Part shown: piece by piece, positions 1 through 10,118 of the stretch
Numbering within the stretch: the first letter of the stretch is position 1
Layout: each line of letters opens with the position of its first letter
From: Canna indica
Taxonomy: Eukaryota > Streptophyta > Magnoliopsida > Zingiberales > Cannaceae
Length of the DNA: 64,000 bases
Direction: 5' to 3'
NCBI GenBank assembly: GCA_034359265.1
Contig: CP136890.1
Span: forward strand, 34,390,501-34,454,500
Notes under the pieces: model-generated
Told to the model about the DNA's origin: nothing
Databases searched by the model: none
Seen by the model: the letters and a program-made list of their open reading frames with translations, nothing else
Program-made: the position numbers and the translations under genes

Positions 1-451
1 AGCTTAGTCGGGTTAGCGGGTTTGGATTTGGCTCGAGGCGGATGCGGGTTTGCTAAGAGGGTTAGTGGATTTAGGTTTAAGGAGGAGGGTATAACCCCCC
101 CCCCCCCCCCCCCCCCCCTTGGTGTGCGGCTCCCCATTGGAGCCACACAGAAATTCTTGAACGGAGGCTGGAGCCAGCCGCCAACCACCCCTCCCCTTCC
201 TCTCTTGGAGCCGCCAAGCCCGGCCGCCGCCTAAGACGAGCCTCTTTCCCTCTCCTTCCCCTCTTCTTTCCCCTCTCTTGGAAGCCAAGCCTTCTTGAAG
301 CCAGCACCTCTTCTTCCCCTTCTTGGAGCCGGCGGCTTGAGGAGGAGCCGTCGTCCCCTCTTTCTCTTGGTGGAGCCGAGCCGCCACCTCTTGGAGCCGG
401 ATTCGGAGGCCGTCGATCGGGATTTCTCCTCTAAATTTCTTTCCTAATTAG

Positions 452-2103
452 GTGAGTGGTTTTACCTCTTCTTTCTCATGTTCTTTCTTGGTTTTGAGCC
501 GATTTGGGCATTTTCTTGATTCTTGTGTTTTCCCGCCAAATTGTGGGTTTTGATTGTCATGTCCTTGTGCTGATTCGTGGGAGGAGGGCCAAAACTCTCC
601 CTTTGTGGCTCGGCAGCCCTAGGTTTACCCTAGGGGTGCTCGGCCAAGGGTGAATCAAGGGTGCCCTCAAGGTGTTCGACGAAATGCCCAAGTGAGAGTT
701 CTTATTTCTAGAAGTCTACATCTTGAGTTACTTGTATATTTAGACTCTTGAATTGTTACGTATGCTTTAAATTTAAATCTGTGATTTTTAGAAATATATC
801 ATGTGTTCAAAAAATAAGATTTGATCTTGAAGCAATGAGTGTTCTTGATATAAGATTCTTGATCATGTAATTTAATTTTTGTTGAAGATTATTTTGATTC
901 ATGCAATCATGACTTGGTTCTTGAGAAGTTTTGTGTAAATGATATAATTCTGTTGTGTTGATAATTAAGAAATTTAATTCTGAAATTTTTGGATTTAACT
1001 ACCTTTATTGTGCTGAAACTCAATTAGGCTGAAAACTGCATGCTGAATTATTTGTTTTAGTGTTGATTTTGAAATCTTGTTTGTAATGAGCATAGTTTGT
1101 TGAGCATGGTCGTGTAACCTATTGTTTCGACCAGAAAACATAGATTGGAAACATAGGACACACTCTGGAAATCAGATTCGGGTTAGATACATCATTTTCG
1201 TGCATAATAGTAAGCTAAAACAAAATCCTAATCTTGGTGATCTATATTTTAATTGCATAATTAAATTTGAGCAAGGGGTTAGCATAATCTGTTATGAACC
1301 AACAAATAAAGTTATGCAAGAAATAAAACCTCACGGGTGTAAGACATTACGAGTCTAGGGGTTGGGGTCGGGTATTAGAGTGTTGAGACGCTTTCCAATA
1401 AAGACACCTCTAAGACACCGTAGGAGAAACTTGACTTAGGTCATGTTGCGTCATTTCTTTATGAATGGCGGAGAGGCTCGTTGAGGAGCGGGATTGCGGG
1501 CTAGGCTAGGGAGGTTGGATGGATAATTCCCAACCTGTGGAACAAGTTCGGATGAGCTAAATCTGATTGTTCTGGTCTGGCCTCGTGGGATAAGTTTGGA
1601 GGGCCTACCCGATTATCCCCGGGGTGGTTTTAAGGAATAAGTTCGAAGGGCCAACCGATTATTCCTGTGATATCTTAAAGGGGTAAGTTCGGAGGGCCTA
1701 CCTGATTACTCCTGTGATATCAAAAAGGGGCAAGTTAGGATTGGCGAATCCCGATTGTCCCTTCATGTCTCGTGGAGCAAGTTCGGAGGGCCTTCCCGAT
1801 TGCTCCCGAGTTTCTTATAGTAGGATAAGTTCGGAGGGTCTTCCCGATTATCGTAGTATGTGTTGTTGCCTTAGGGCACGGTAGACTTAGGCCTGTTGAT
1901 CTTCACCATTTGGGTGTTGGCTGCTTTCGAGCAGGTCGTGGCCAGATGACATGTTAGCTGGTCACTTCCTTGTGATCTTTTCCTACTCGAGTCATAAGAT
2001 TTGCTTTATGCATCCTATTTATGATTATTTTTTTGGTGGAGGTTAGTAGAATCGCTCACTGAGTTCTTTTGAACTCACCCGTTGTCATCGTTTTGTTTTG
2101 CAG
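452..2103 (+). other. Putative intron inside the LTR leader
   Basis: An AG|GTGAGTGG donor-like site lies at 450-459 and a T-rich tract ending in CAG lies at 2090-2103. The acceptor is conserved in the right LTR. Both sites are conserved in the solo LTR at 16995-19686 (reverse strand). Equivalent sites, AG|GTGAGTG and TTTTTGTAG, occur at matching places in the diverged LTRs of the second Tekay-like element. The right LTR of this copy has lost the donor. This suggests the transcript leader is spliced out of the LTR. No RNA evidence is available here. Confidence 0.4.
1540..1852 (+). repeat. Array of seven ~33-bp hairpin units in the LTR
   Basis: Seven degenerate units share a core like AAGTTCGGAGGGCCTACCCGA. 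Each is bounded by short arms that pair with each other: GAACAA/TTGTTC (1540), GGGATAA/TTATCCC (1587), GGAATAA/TTATTCC (1634), GGGGTAA/TTACTCC (1680), GGGGCAA/TTGTCCC (1727), GGAGCAA/TTGCTCC (1774) and GGATAA/TTATC (1823). The arms change from unit to unit yet stay complementary. Equivalent arrays lie at 9200-9466 and 17655-17945. Confidence 0.8.
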
Positions 2104-2509
2104 AGCCTGACCGGCGAGGTGGGCTAGAGCACTTGGCGCGGTTGGAGGGCAGAGGAACTACATTGATCTCATAGCAATCCTAGTTATGGCTCGTAGTCGA
2201 GTTTTGGTAGTTAGTCATGCACTTATGTTTCAATGTTTTGGAGTTGTCGTCCCTTTGGGGATATTTATGTCTTTATTTCAGATTTCATTGTAATTGAACA
2301 GTTGAACTTGTTTTGTTATTTCCGCACTTTCTTACTTTGCTAAAATTACTTATAATGATTTTTGGTTTGGTTTCTCATTTGAAATAAAACTCGTTATTTC
2401 TTTTTCGCTATGTTTTATTGTTCAGTTAGCATGTGCATGGTTTAGGCTGCAGAGTATAGGCATGTATACCCTGGCCAGTCACGTGACCCTGAGTTGGGGC
2501 GTGACAATG

Positions 2510-2521
2510 TGATATCAGAGC
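2510..2521 (+). other. Primer binding site of Tekay-1
   Basis: TGATATCAGAGC, starting three bases after the LTR end, matches TGGTATCAGAGC, the usual plant site complementary to the 3' end of initiator tRNA-Met, with one change (G to A). Reverse transcription would start here. Confidence 0.85.
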
Positions 2522-2719
2522 ATGTGGTTCGGTCTAACTACAACCTAGAGTTATCACCATATAGGGCATTGCTAGCGTGTCAGCATACGGTAGGGGTATG
2601 TTATGAGATCAATGGGCTATGTCGGCATCTCAGCGCGACTTGTGGTTTAATTACTTAACAACTTATAGTGAATTAAATTGTTTAAATTTTGACATTTTCT
2701 TTTGGGTGATTCCAGATCG

Positions 2720-3890
2720 ATGGAGGCTTTTGATGCCACAAGGAGCGGTAGTGACTGCAACTCTACTGAGCGTCGTGGCCAAGGCCGAGGCCGGGGCTGG
2801 GGTCGTGGTATACCACCGCAGGCCCAAGAGGATGTGGGACCGGATCCCATGGTTGTTCAGTTGCATGCCCGAGTGGCTGAGCTGACTGAGGCGCTTCGCA
2901 AGGAGCAGGAGCCGAGGCAGCAGCCACAACCAGTACCGGCAGCACCCGCAGCACCAGAGGTGGTCTGGCCAATAGCATCGGTGGTCAGAGCCCCAGAGCA
3001 TATTCTTATGCAGATTTTGTTGCATTCAGGCCACCAGAGTATACAGGGATAGATCAGCGGGTGGAGGTCACCAGTTTCCTTGGAGATTGCTATGAGTTGT
3101 GTAGGGAGCTTGGTTGTTCTTCTGAGACGCGCTCGACTAATCAGATTACAACTGAGAGATCCATCCAATGATTGGCTTCACACTTGTAGGGACCGCAGAG
3201 CAGCAGATGCACCACCCCCTACCTGGGACGAGTTTAGAGCTGCTATGGTGGAGAAGTACCTACCGATGAGCGTTTGAGACAGGCGAGCGAAAGAATTTGA
3301 GCTATTGCGTCAGACAGGCAGTATGTTGGTGACAGATTATGAGATGGAGTTCACTCGGCTCTCGAAGTACCATCCCACCTTGATAGCCACAGAGACCGCC
3401 AGGGTCAAGAGGTTTGTTAAGGGGTTGAGGCCGTAGATCGCCAGACTGATCCATTACACAAAGGATACTTCCTTTGCTCGGGTAGTAGATGAGGCGCTCC
3501 GAAAGGAGGCACTGGTACAGACAGATATGCATGATGGTCCCCAGAAGAAAAAGTTTCGGCCCCAGCCTTCGGGGGGTCGGCCAGCTCACTCAGAGGGGAC
3601 TTTCAGGTCAGCGAATCCACCGCAGGGTGGAGGTCATAACAGTTCCAGAGGCCACATGGGTTCAGGACCAGGGGCATCATCTGGAGGTTCGCAGCGGAGA
3701 TCTGGGCTGCAGCAGTGTAATCAATGTCACAGGAGGCACTAGGGGCTTGTTAGGGATGGTCAGAGGTATGTTTCAGTTATAGGCAAGCTGGGCATTACAA
3801 AAAGGATTGTCCTAGTAAGGGCAATTAGCAGCTTGATCAAACCAGAGGAAAGGCACCAATGTCAGTAGGTTCCGTAACTCAGAGGGGTAG
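2720..3890 (+). pseudogene. gag remnant of Tekay-1
   Basis: The likely start is the ATG at 2720, opening with MEAFDATRSG and a basic Gly/Arg-rich stretch, then a Gln/Pro/Ala-rich linker. The capsid-like core is spread over all three frames: IQLASHL-type residues and RDRRAADAPPPTWDEFRAAMVEKYLP (shown here in meaning only) are at 3150-3265, and LIHYTKD-type residues follow near 3450. A zinc knuckle of retroviral type lies at 3769-3813 (CFSYRQAGHYKKDCP). It has Tyr in place of the second Cys, so it should not bind zinc. Several frameshifts and stops rule out a working protein. Gag would form the virus-like particle that packages the element RNA. Confidence 0.8.
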
Positions 3891-3941
3891 ACTCAGGGAG
3901 GAGGCCAGCGAGATGGTGGTTCAGAGAGGCCCGCTGAACGG

Positions 3942-4655
3942 GTGTTTGCAATGAACCAGGAGGACGCTGAGTCATCCAGGGCAATAGTATCTGGTAACCT
4001 TGTTGTTGGTTCTACAGTTGCATATGTTTTGTCCGATCCGGGTGCTATGCACTTTTTTGTGTCTGCTTTATTTGCTGCTAAGCTGGCAGGGGAATCTTCC
4101 GTGCCTGATTTGCCACTTGTGGTGTCTACGCCTACGAGCATTTCTGTGATGGCAGAGACAGTCTTTCGAGGTTGCGAGATTATCATTTGTGGGTATGTGT
4201 TGATAGTTAAATTGACACTCCTGCCGATGTTAGAGCTTGATGTAATTTTGGGCATAGACTGGTTGGCGAACCATTTCGCCTTGGTGGATTCCAGTGCTAA
4301 GACTTTGACCTTCAGTAAGCTTGGATTGCCCAAGTTTACCTTCCAGAGTGAGAGAAGGGGAGCTTCGTTGGTGTCGATTTCCACTCTCAAGGCTCGGAAG
4401 CTACTTCTGGGCGGTTGCCAGTCTTTCTTGGCCTTTGTGTCTTTGGCAGAGGAAGGCGGAGGTGCAGCTAGGGACATTGAGGAGACGCCCGTGGTGTGCG
4501 GGTTCTCTGATATGTTTTCGGAGGAGTTGCTAGGGTTGCCTCCACATAGAGAGATTGAGTTCTGCATTGACTTGCAGTCAGGGATGAAGCCGATCTCCAT
4601 TCCACCGTATCGGATGACACCAACTGAATTGAGGGAGTTGAAGTCCCAATTGTAG
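3942..4655 (+). pseudogene. Protease and RT-linker part of Tekay-1 pol
   Basis: An open stretch of 237 codons. The retropepsin active-site region reads LSDPGAMHFF; the family normally has D-S-G-A/T, so the catalytic Asp is kept but Ser is changed to Pro. ILGIDWLANH near residue 105 is the typical gypsy protease flap-to-end motif. After it comes the spacer and the start of reverse transcriptase ([27 protein letters not shown]). The frame ends at a TAG at 4653 where related copies have a Gln codon. The protease would cut the Gag-Pol polyprotein. Confidence 0.82.
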
Positions 4656-5860
4656 GAGCTGCTTGAGTTGGGCTTCATTCGCCCTAGCGTTTCGCCTTGG
4701 GGTGCTCCAGTGCTATTTGTGAAAAAGAAAGATGGGTCCATGCGGATGTGCATTGATTACCGGTAACTTAACAAGGTAACAATGAAGAATCGGTACTTGG
4801 CCCAGGATTGATGATTTATTTGATCAGCTTCAGGGAGCTCATTGATTTTCTAAGATTAACGTGCGGTCAGGGTACCATTAGTTGAGGATCCGGGATAGTG
4901 ACGTCCCAAAGACTGCTTTCAAGTTGAGGTATGTGCACTTAGAGTTCCTGGTGATGTCCTTCGGGCTGACTAATGGACCTGTAGCATTTATGGACCCGAT
5001 GAATCGAGTATTCAGGGAATACTTGGATAAATTTGTGATAGTGTTCATTGATGATATCTTGATTTATTCCAGGAGCAGGGAGGAGCATGATAAGCACTTG
5101 CATATGGTTCTAGAGACTCTCCGGGAGCACCGCTTGTATGCCAAATTATCCAAGTGCGAGTTCTGGCTGGAGAGTGTAGAGTTCCTTGGCCATGTGGTGT
5201 CCATGGAAGGAGTAAAGGTGGACCCCACAAAGATAAAAGCATTTCAGAATTGGAAGAGGCCGACTAATGTCACTGAGATCCGTAGTTTCCTGGGATTAGC
5301 AGGTTATTATAGAAAGATTGTAGAGAATTTCTCTAGGATCGCAGCGCCATTGACCCGCCTGACTCAAAAGAAGGTCAAGTTTGAATGGGACAGTAAGTGC
5401 GAGGAGAGCTTTCTGAAGCTCAAGGACCGCTTGATGTTGGCACCAGTTCTAGCAGTACCCTTGGGCTCGAGAGGATTTGTTGTTTACTATGATGCCTCCT
5501 GGGTCATCTTGGGTTGTGTGTTGATGCAGAATGGCAAGGTGATAGCTTATGCCTCCAGGCAGTTGAAGGTTCACGAGAAGAATTACTCAACTCATAATCT
5601 TGAGCTGGTAGCAATGGTGTTCGCATTGAAGCTGTGGCGTCACTACCTTTATAGCGAGGCTTGTGAGATATACACTGATCATAAGAGCCTCCAGTATTTG
5701 CTCACCCAGAAGGAGTTGAACCTAAGGCAAAGAAGATGGCTTGAGCTCTTGAAAGACTATGACTGCACGATCACGTACCATCTGGGGAAGGCTAATGTGG
5801 TGGCTGATGCTTTGAACAGAAAATCTATGGACAGTCTAGCGCATTTGGCAGTCAGGAGGA
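4656..5860 (+). pseudogene. Reverse transcriptase and RNase H of Tekay-1 pol
   Basis: The RT motifs are recognisable in order: GFIRP-like and [22 protein letters not shown] at 4670-4763, then a TAA in place of Gln before LNK. A disturbed stretch at 4790-4880 breaks the frame, after which it reopens at 4882 with [15 protein letters not shown] and the catalytic FIDDIL near 5045. The RNase H domain follows ([14 protein letters not shown] near 5490, [24 protein letters not shown] near 5800) with its acidic residues present. From 4882 to 6204 the frame is open for 440 codons. The enzyme would copy element RNA into DNA. Confidence 0.87.
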
Positions 5861-7407
5861 GGTCGTTGGCTCAGGATTTGGTCATATGTTTGGATGGCGG
5901 GGCAGTCTTATCAGTATCAGATTCTTGTGCGCTAGTGGCTCACTTGAGGGTGCAATCAACGTTAGTTGATATGTTGCGAGCAGCGCAGGAGGAGGATGCT
6001 TTATGTGCTCTCACTAAGGATTTGGCCAGGATTGGCGATGTCGATAATGGGTTTGGTGTTGACTCGGAGGGCATTCTGAGGTTTAAGAATAGGATAGTGG
6101 TGCCAGATATGGCCGAGGTTCGTAGGCAAGTGCTAGAGATGACTCATCGATCCACATACACTATGCATTCGGGAGCCACAAAGATGTATCATGACCAAAT
6201 GTAGAATTATTGGTGGAAAGGCATGAAAAGAGAGGTGGTCGAGTTCCTATCTAAGTGCCTGGTGTGTCAGCATGTTAAGGCTGAGCATTTGAAGCCGGTA
6301 GGGTTGCTCCAAAATCTAGGAGTACCAGAGTGGAAATGGGAGAAGATAACCATGGATTTTGTGACGAGGTTGCCAAAGTCTGTGAAGGGCAATGATTCTA
6401 TTTGGGAAGTGGTGGATCGCCTAACCAAGACGTCATATTTCATACCAATCAGGACGACCTTTTCAGCCAAGCAGTATGCGAGGTTGTTCTTGGATCGGAT
6501 TGTCGCTTACCATGGTGTTCCTGTTATGGTCATTTTAGATTGGGGTACTCAGTTCACAGCTTAATTTTGGCAGTCTTTCCAGGAGGCATTGGGCACTCAG
6601 GTTCAGTTCAGTACTGCATTTCACCCTCAGACAGATGGTCAGTGAGAGCGGACTATTCAGACGCTGGAGGATATACTGAGAGCATGTGTCCTAGATTTGG
6701 AGGGCAGTTGGCAGAGGCACTTACCTCTGATTTAGTTTGCCTATAATAACAACTACCACAGCAGCATCTGGATGGCACCATTCGAGGCATTATATGGCCA
6801 GAGATATAGGTCGCCTGTAGGTTGGTTTGAGGCAGGGGATTCCCTCATGATGGGACCTGACTTGGTGGAGGAGGCAGTAGAAAAGGTGAAGCTAATCAGA
6901 GAGAGATTGTTATCAGCTCAGAGTCGCCAAAAAATATATACTGATGGAAAGGTCAAGGAGGTAGAGTTTGCTGAGGGGGATATGGTGTTCCTCAAGATAT
7001 CCCCTATGAAAGGGGTGGTGAGATTTGGTAAGAAATGAAAGCTAAGCCCTAGGTTCATTGGGTTATTTCCTATTCTCAAACGCAGGGGAGCTGTGGTCTA
7101 TGAGTTGGCCTTCCCTCCTAGTATGGACCGAGTGCATCCAGTATTCTATGTATCTATGCTGAAGAAGTACATTCGGGATGAGTCCCATATGATTAAGCCT
7201 ACCGCAGGGGAGGTGAACTCAGCAGTCTTTTATGATGAGCGATCAGTTGAGGTGCTAGACCGTCAGATCAGAAAATTGAGGTCCAAGAAGATTCCCTTGA
7301 TGAAGGTCAAGTGGGAGCACCATTCCGGGTAGGAGGCTACCTGGGAGGTGGAGCATGATATGAGGGAGTGATATCCTTCATTGTTCGATGATCTAGTGAG
7401 TCCTTAA
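5861..7407 (+). pseudogene. Integrase and chromodomain-like tail of Tekay-1 pol
   Basis: The N-terminal zinc site is visible as HRSTYTMH and CLVC (6145-6265), interrupted by a TAG at 6202. The core has MDFVTRLP near 6352, LDWGTQFTA near 6535 (relatives read SDRGTQF) and QTDGQ-stop-ERTIQTLED near 6630, so the D,D,E residues remain but stops intervene at 6562, 6643, 6736 and 7036. The GPY/F-like part (KGVVRFGKK, VHPVFYVSMLKKY) precedes a chromodomain-like end (IPLMKVKWEHHSG, EATWEVEHDM). The reading frame would end at TAA 7405-7407, about 50 bases before the right LTR. Confidence 0.85.
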
Positions 7408-7442
7408 TCTTCTTTTCCAAAATTCGACGATGGATTTTCTTT

Positions 7443-7454
7443 AAAGAGTGAGGA
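7443..7454 (+). other. Polypurine tract of Tekay-1
   Basis: AAAGAGTGAGGA sits directly before the TG of the right LTR. This is the expected place for the purine tract that primes plus-strand DNA synthesis. It has one T. Confidence 0.65.
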
Positions 7455-10118
7455 TGTAATATCCTAGATATTAATTTTAGTTTTCCATCTATGTTTGCAT
7501 TTGTCAACCTAGCGGGCTAGTCCGAGATTGAGCCGAGTCGACTCATGGTTCGGTGTGAGCTTGCGAGCTCGGGTGAGTTGAATTATGATATTTAATTATG
7601 TTGCATGTGGATATGCATGTGTTTGTTGCTTCTATTTATTTTTGTGTTTAGATTGGATTAATTAAGCTTAGTCGGGTTAGCGGGTTTGGATTTGGCTCGA
7701 GGCAGATGTGGGTTTGCTAAGAGGGTTAGTGGATTTAGGTTTAAGGAGGAGGGTATAACCCCCCCCCCCTTTTGGTGTGCAGCTCCCCATTGGAGCCGCA
7801 CAGAAATTCTTGAAGGGAGGAGCCAACCGCCAGCCTCCCCTCCCCTTCCTCTCTTGGAGCCGCCAAGCCCAACCGCCGCCTGGGCCGAGGCCCTTTCCCT
7901 CTCCTCCCCCTCTTCTTTCCCCTCTCTTCGAAGCCAAGCCTTCTTGAAGCCGACACCTCTACTTCCTCTTCTTGGAGCCAGCGGCTTGAGGAGGAGCCAC
8001 CGACACCTCTTTCTCTTGGTGGAGCCGAACCGCCACCTCTTGGAGCCGGATTCGGAGGCCATCGATCGGGATTTCTCCTCTAAATTTCCTTCCTATTTAG
8101 GAGAGTTGTTTTGCCTCTCCTTTCTCGGGTTCTTTCTTTGTTTTGAGCCGATTTGGGTATTTTCTTAATTCTTGTATTTTCTCGCCAAATATTGGGTTTT
8201 GATTGTCGTGTCCTTGTGTCGATTCGTGGGAGGGCCAAAACTCTCCCTTTGTGGCTCGGCAGCCCTAGGTTTACCCTAGGGGTGCTCGGCCAAAGGTGAA
8301 TCAATGGTGCCCTCAAGGTGTTCGACGAAATGCCCAAGTGAGAGTTCTTATTTTTCTTGAAGTCTACATCTTAAGTTTGCTTGCCTATTTAGACTCTTGA
8401 ATTGTTGTGTATGCTTTAGATTTAAATCTGTGATTTTTGGAAATATATCATGTGTTCAAAAAATAAGATTTGATCTTGAAGCAATGAGTGTTCTTGATAT
8501 AAGATTCTTGATCATGTAATTTAATTCTTGTTGAAGATTGCTTTGATTCATGCAATCATGACTTGGTTCTTGAGAAGTTTTGCCTAAATGATATAATTTT
8601 GTTGTGTTGATAATTAAGGAATTTAATTATGTAATTTTCGGATTTAACTACTTTTATTGTGCTGAAACTCAATTAGGCTGAAAACTGCATGCTGAATTAT
8701 TTGTTTTAGAGCTATTTTGAAATCATGTTTGTAATTAACATAGTTTGCTTAACATAATCGTGTAATCTATCGTTTCAACCATAAAACATAGTTTGCAAAC
8801 ATAGGACACACTATGAAAACCAGATTCGGATTAGATACATCAGTTTCGGGCATAACAGTAAGCTAAAATAAAATTCTAAAACAAAACCCTAATCTTGGTT
8901 ATCTAAATTTTAATTGCATAATTAAATTTGAGTAAGGGGTCAACATAATCTGTTATGAACCAATAAATAAAGTTATGTATGAAATAAAACATCACGGGTG
9001 TAAGACATTACGGGTCTAAGAGTTGGGGTCGGGTATTGGAGTGTTGAGATGCTTTCCAATAAGGACACCCCTAAGACACCGTAGGAGAGACTTAACTTAG
9101 GTCATGTTGCGTCGTATCTTTATGAATGGCGGAGAGGCTCGTTGAGGAGCCGAATTGCGGGCTAGGCCCGGGAGGTTGGATGGCTAATTCCCAACCTGTA
9201 GAACAAGTTCGGATGAGCTAAACCCGATTCTTCTGGTCTGGCCTCGTGGGATAAGTTCGGAGGGCCTACCCGATTATCCCCGGGGTGATTTTAAGGAATA
9301 AGTTCGGAGGGCCTATCCGATTATTCCTATGATATCTTAAAGGGGTAAGTTCGGAGGGCCTACCCGATTACTCCTGTGATATCAAAAAGGGACAAGTTCG
9401 AATGGGTGAATCCTGATTATCCCTTCACGTCTCGTGGAGAAAGTTCAGAGGGCCTTCCCGATTATCCTAGTATGTGTTGTTATCGTAGGGCACAGTAGGC
9501 TTAGGCCTGTTGATCTTCACCGTTTGGGTGTTGGCTGCTTTCGGGCAGATGGTGGCCAGATGGCCTGTTAGCTAGTCACTTCCTTGTGACCTTTTCCTGC
9601 TTGAGTCAAGAGATTTGTTTTATGCATCCTATTTATGGTTATTTTTTGTGGGGGTTGGTAGAACCGCTCACTGAATTCTTTTGAACTCACTCGTTGTCAT
9701 CGTTTTGTTTTGCAGAGCCTGACCTGTGAGGTGGGCTGGAGCACTTAGCGCGGCTGGAGAGCAGAGGAACTACATTGATCTCATAGCAGTCCTAGTTATG
9801 GGTCGTAGTAGAGTTTTGATAGTTAGTCATACACTTATGTTTCAGTATTTTGAAGTTGTAGTCCATTTGGGAATATTTATGTCTTTATTTCAAATTTCAT
9901 TGTAATTGAATAGTTGAACTTGTTTTGTTATTTTCGCACTTTATTACTTTGCTTAAATTACTTATAATGATTTCTGATTTGATTTTCCATTTGAAATAAA
10001 ACTCGTTATTTTTTTTTCGCTATATTTTATTGTTCAGTTGGCATGTGCATGGTTTACACTACGGGGTATAAGCATGTATACCCTGACCGATCACATAACC
10101 CTAAGTTGGGGCGTGACA
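7455..10118 (+). repeat. Right LTR of Tekay-1
   Basis: It starts TGTAATATCCTAGATATT and ends TTGGGGCGTGACA, 2664 bp. It matches 1-2506 over its last ~2450 bases. Differences include a shorter C run (11 at 7759-7769), a changed splice-donor-like site (AGGAGAGTTG near 8099) and a deletion that merges the last two hairpin units. The solo LTR at 16995-19686 is a third copy in reverse orientation. Confidence 0.95.
9200..9466 (+). repeat. Hairpin array in right LTR of Tekay-1
   Basis: Same kind of units as at 1540-1852: GGGATAA/TTATCCC near 9248, GGAATAA/TTATTCC near 9295, GGGGTAA/TTACTCC near 9341 and GGGACAA/TTATCCC near 9389. The first unit has lost pairing (GAACAA/TTCTTC) and the last two are fused by a deletion. 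Confidence 0.75.

Larger units (their letters stand above)
1..2506 (+). repeat. Left LTR of Tekay-1 (5'-truncated by window)
   Basis: The sequence repeats that of 7662-10118 closely and ends in the same terminus, TTGGGGCGTGACA. It starts in a GC-rich segment (about 120-430) with repeated CTTGGAGCC-like words. It continues through an AT-rich middle and a hairpin array at 1540-1852. The last ~500 bases resemble the end of the solo LTR at 16995. It also carries a run of 24 C at 95-118, against 11 C in the right LTR. Confidence 0.93.
1..10118 (+). mobile_element. Ty3/gypsy LTR retrotransposon, Tekay/Del-type, left end outside window (Tekay-1)
   Basis: Two long direct repeats (1-2506 and 7455-10118) flank a decayed gag-pol region on the + strand. 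Domain order is gag, protease, reverse transcriptase, RNase H, integrase, then a chromodomain-like tail, which is the Ty3/gypsy chromovirus order. A primer site for initiator tRNA-Met follows the left LTR and a purine-rich tract precedes the right LTR. About 200 bases of the left LTR lie before the window, so the left target duplication cannot be read; on the right the five bases after the LTR are ATAAT. All coding regions carry stops and frameshifts, so the copy is dead. The Tekay/Del assignment rests on the pol wording, long LTRs and C-terminal chromodomain-like segment, and is an inference. Confidence 0.93.

Noticed and set aside
13..387. Open frames of 70-124 codons at the start of the window and again at 7658-8168
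   Set aside because: Both lie in the GC-rich part of the Tekay-1 LTRs; the protein is poly-Gly/Arg low complexity and differs between LTR copies.
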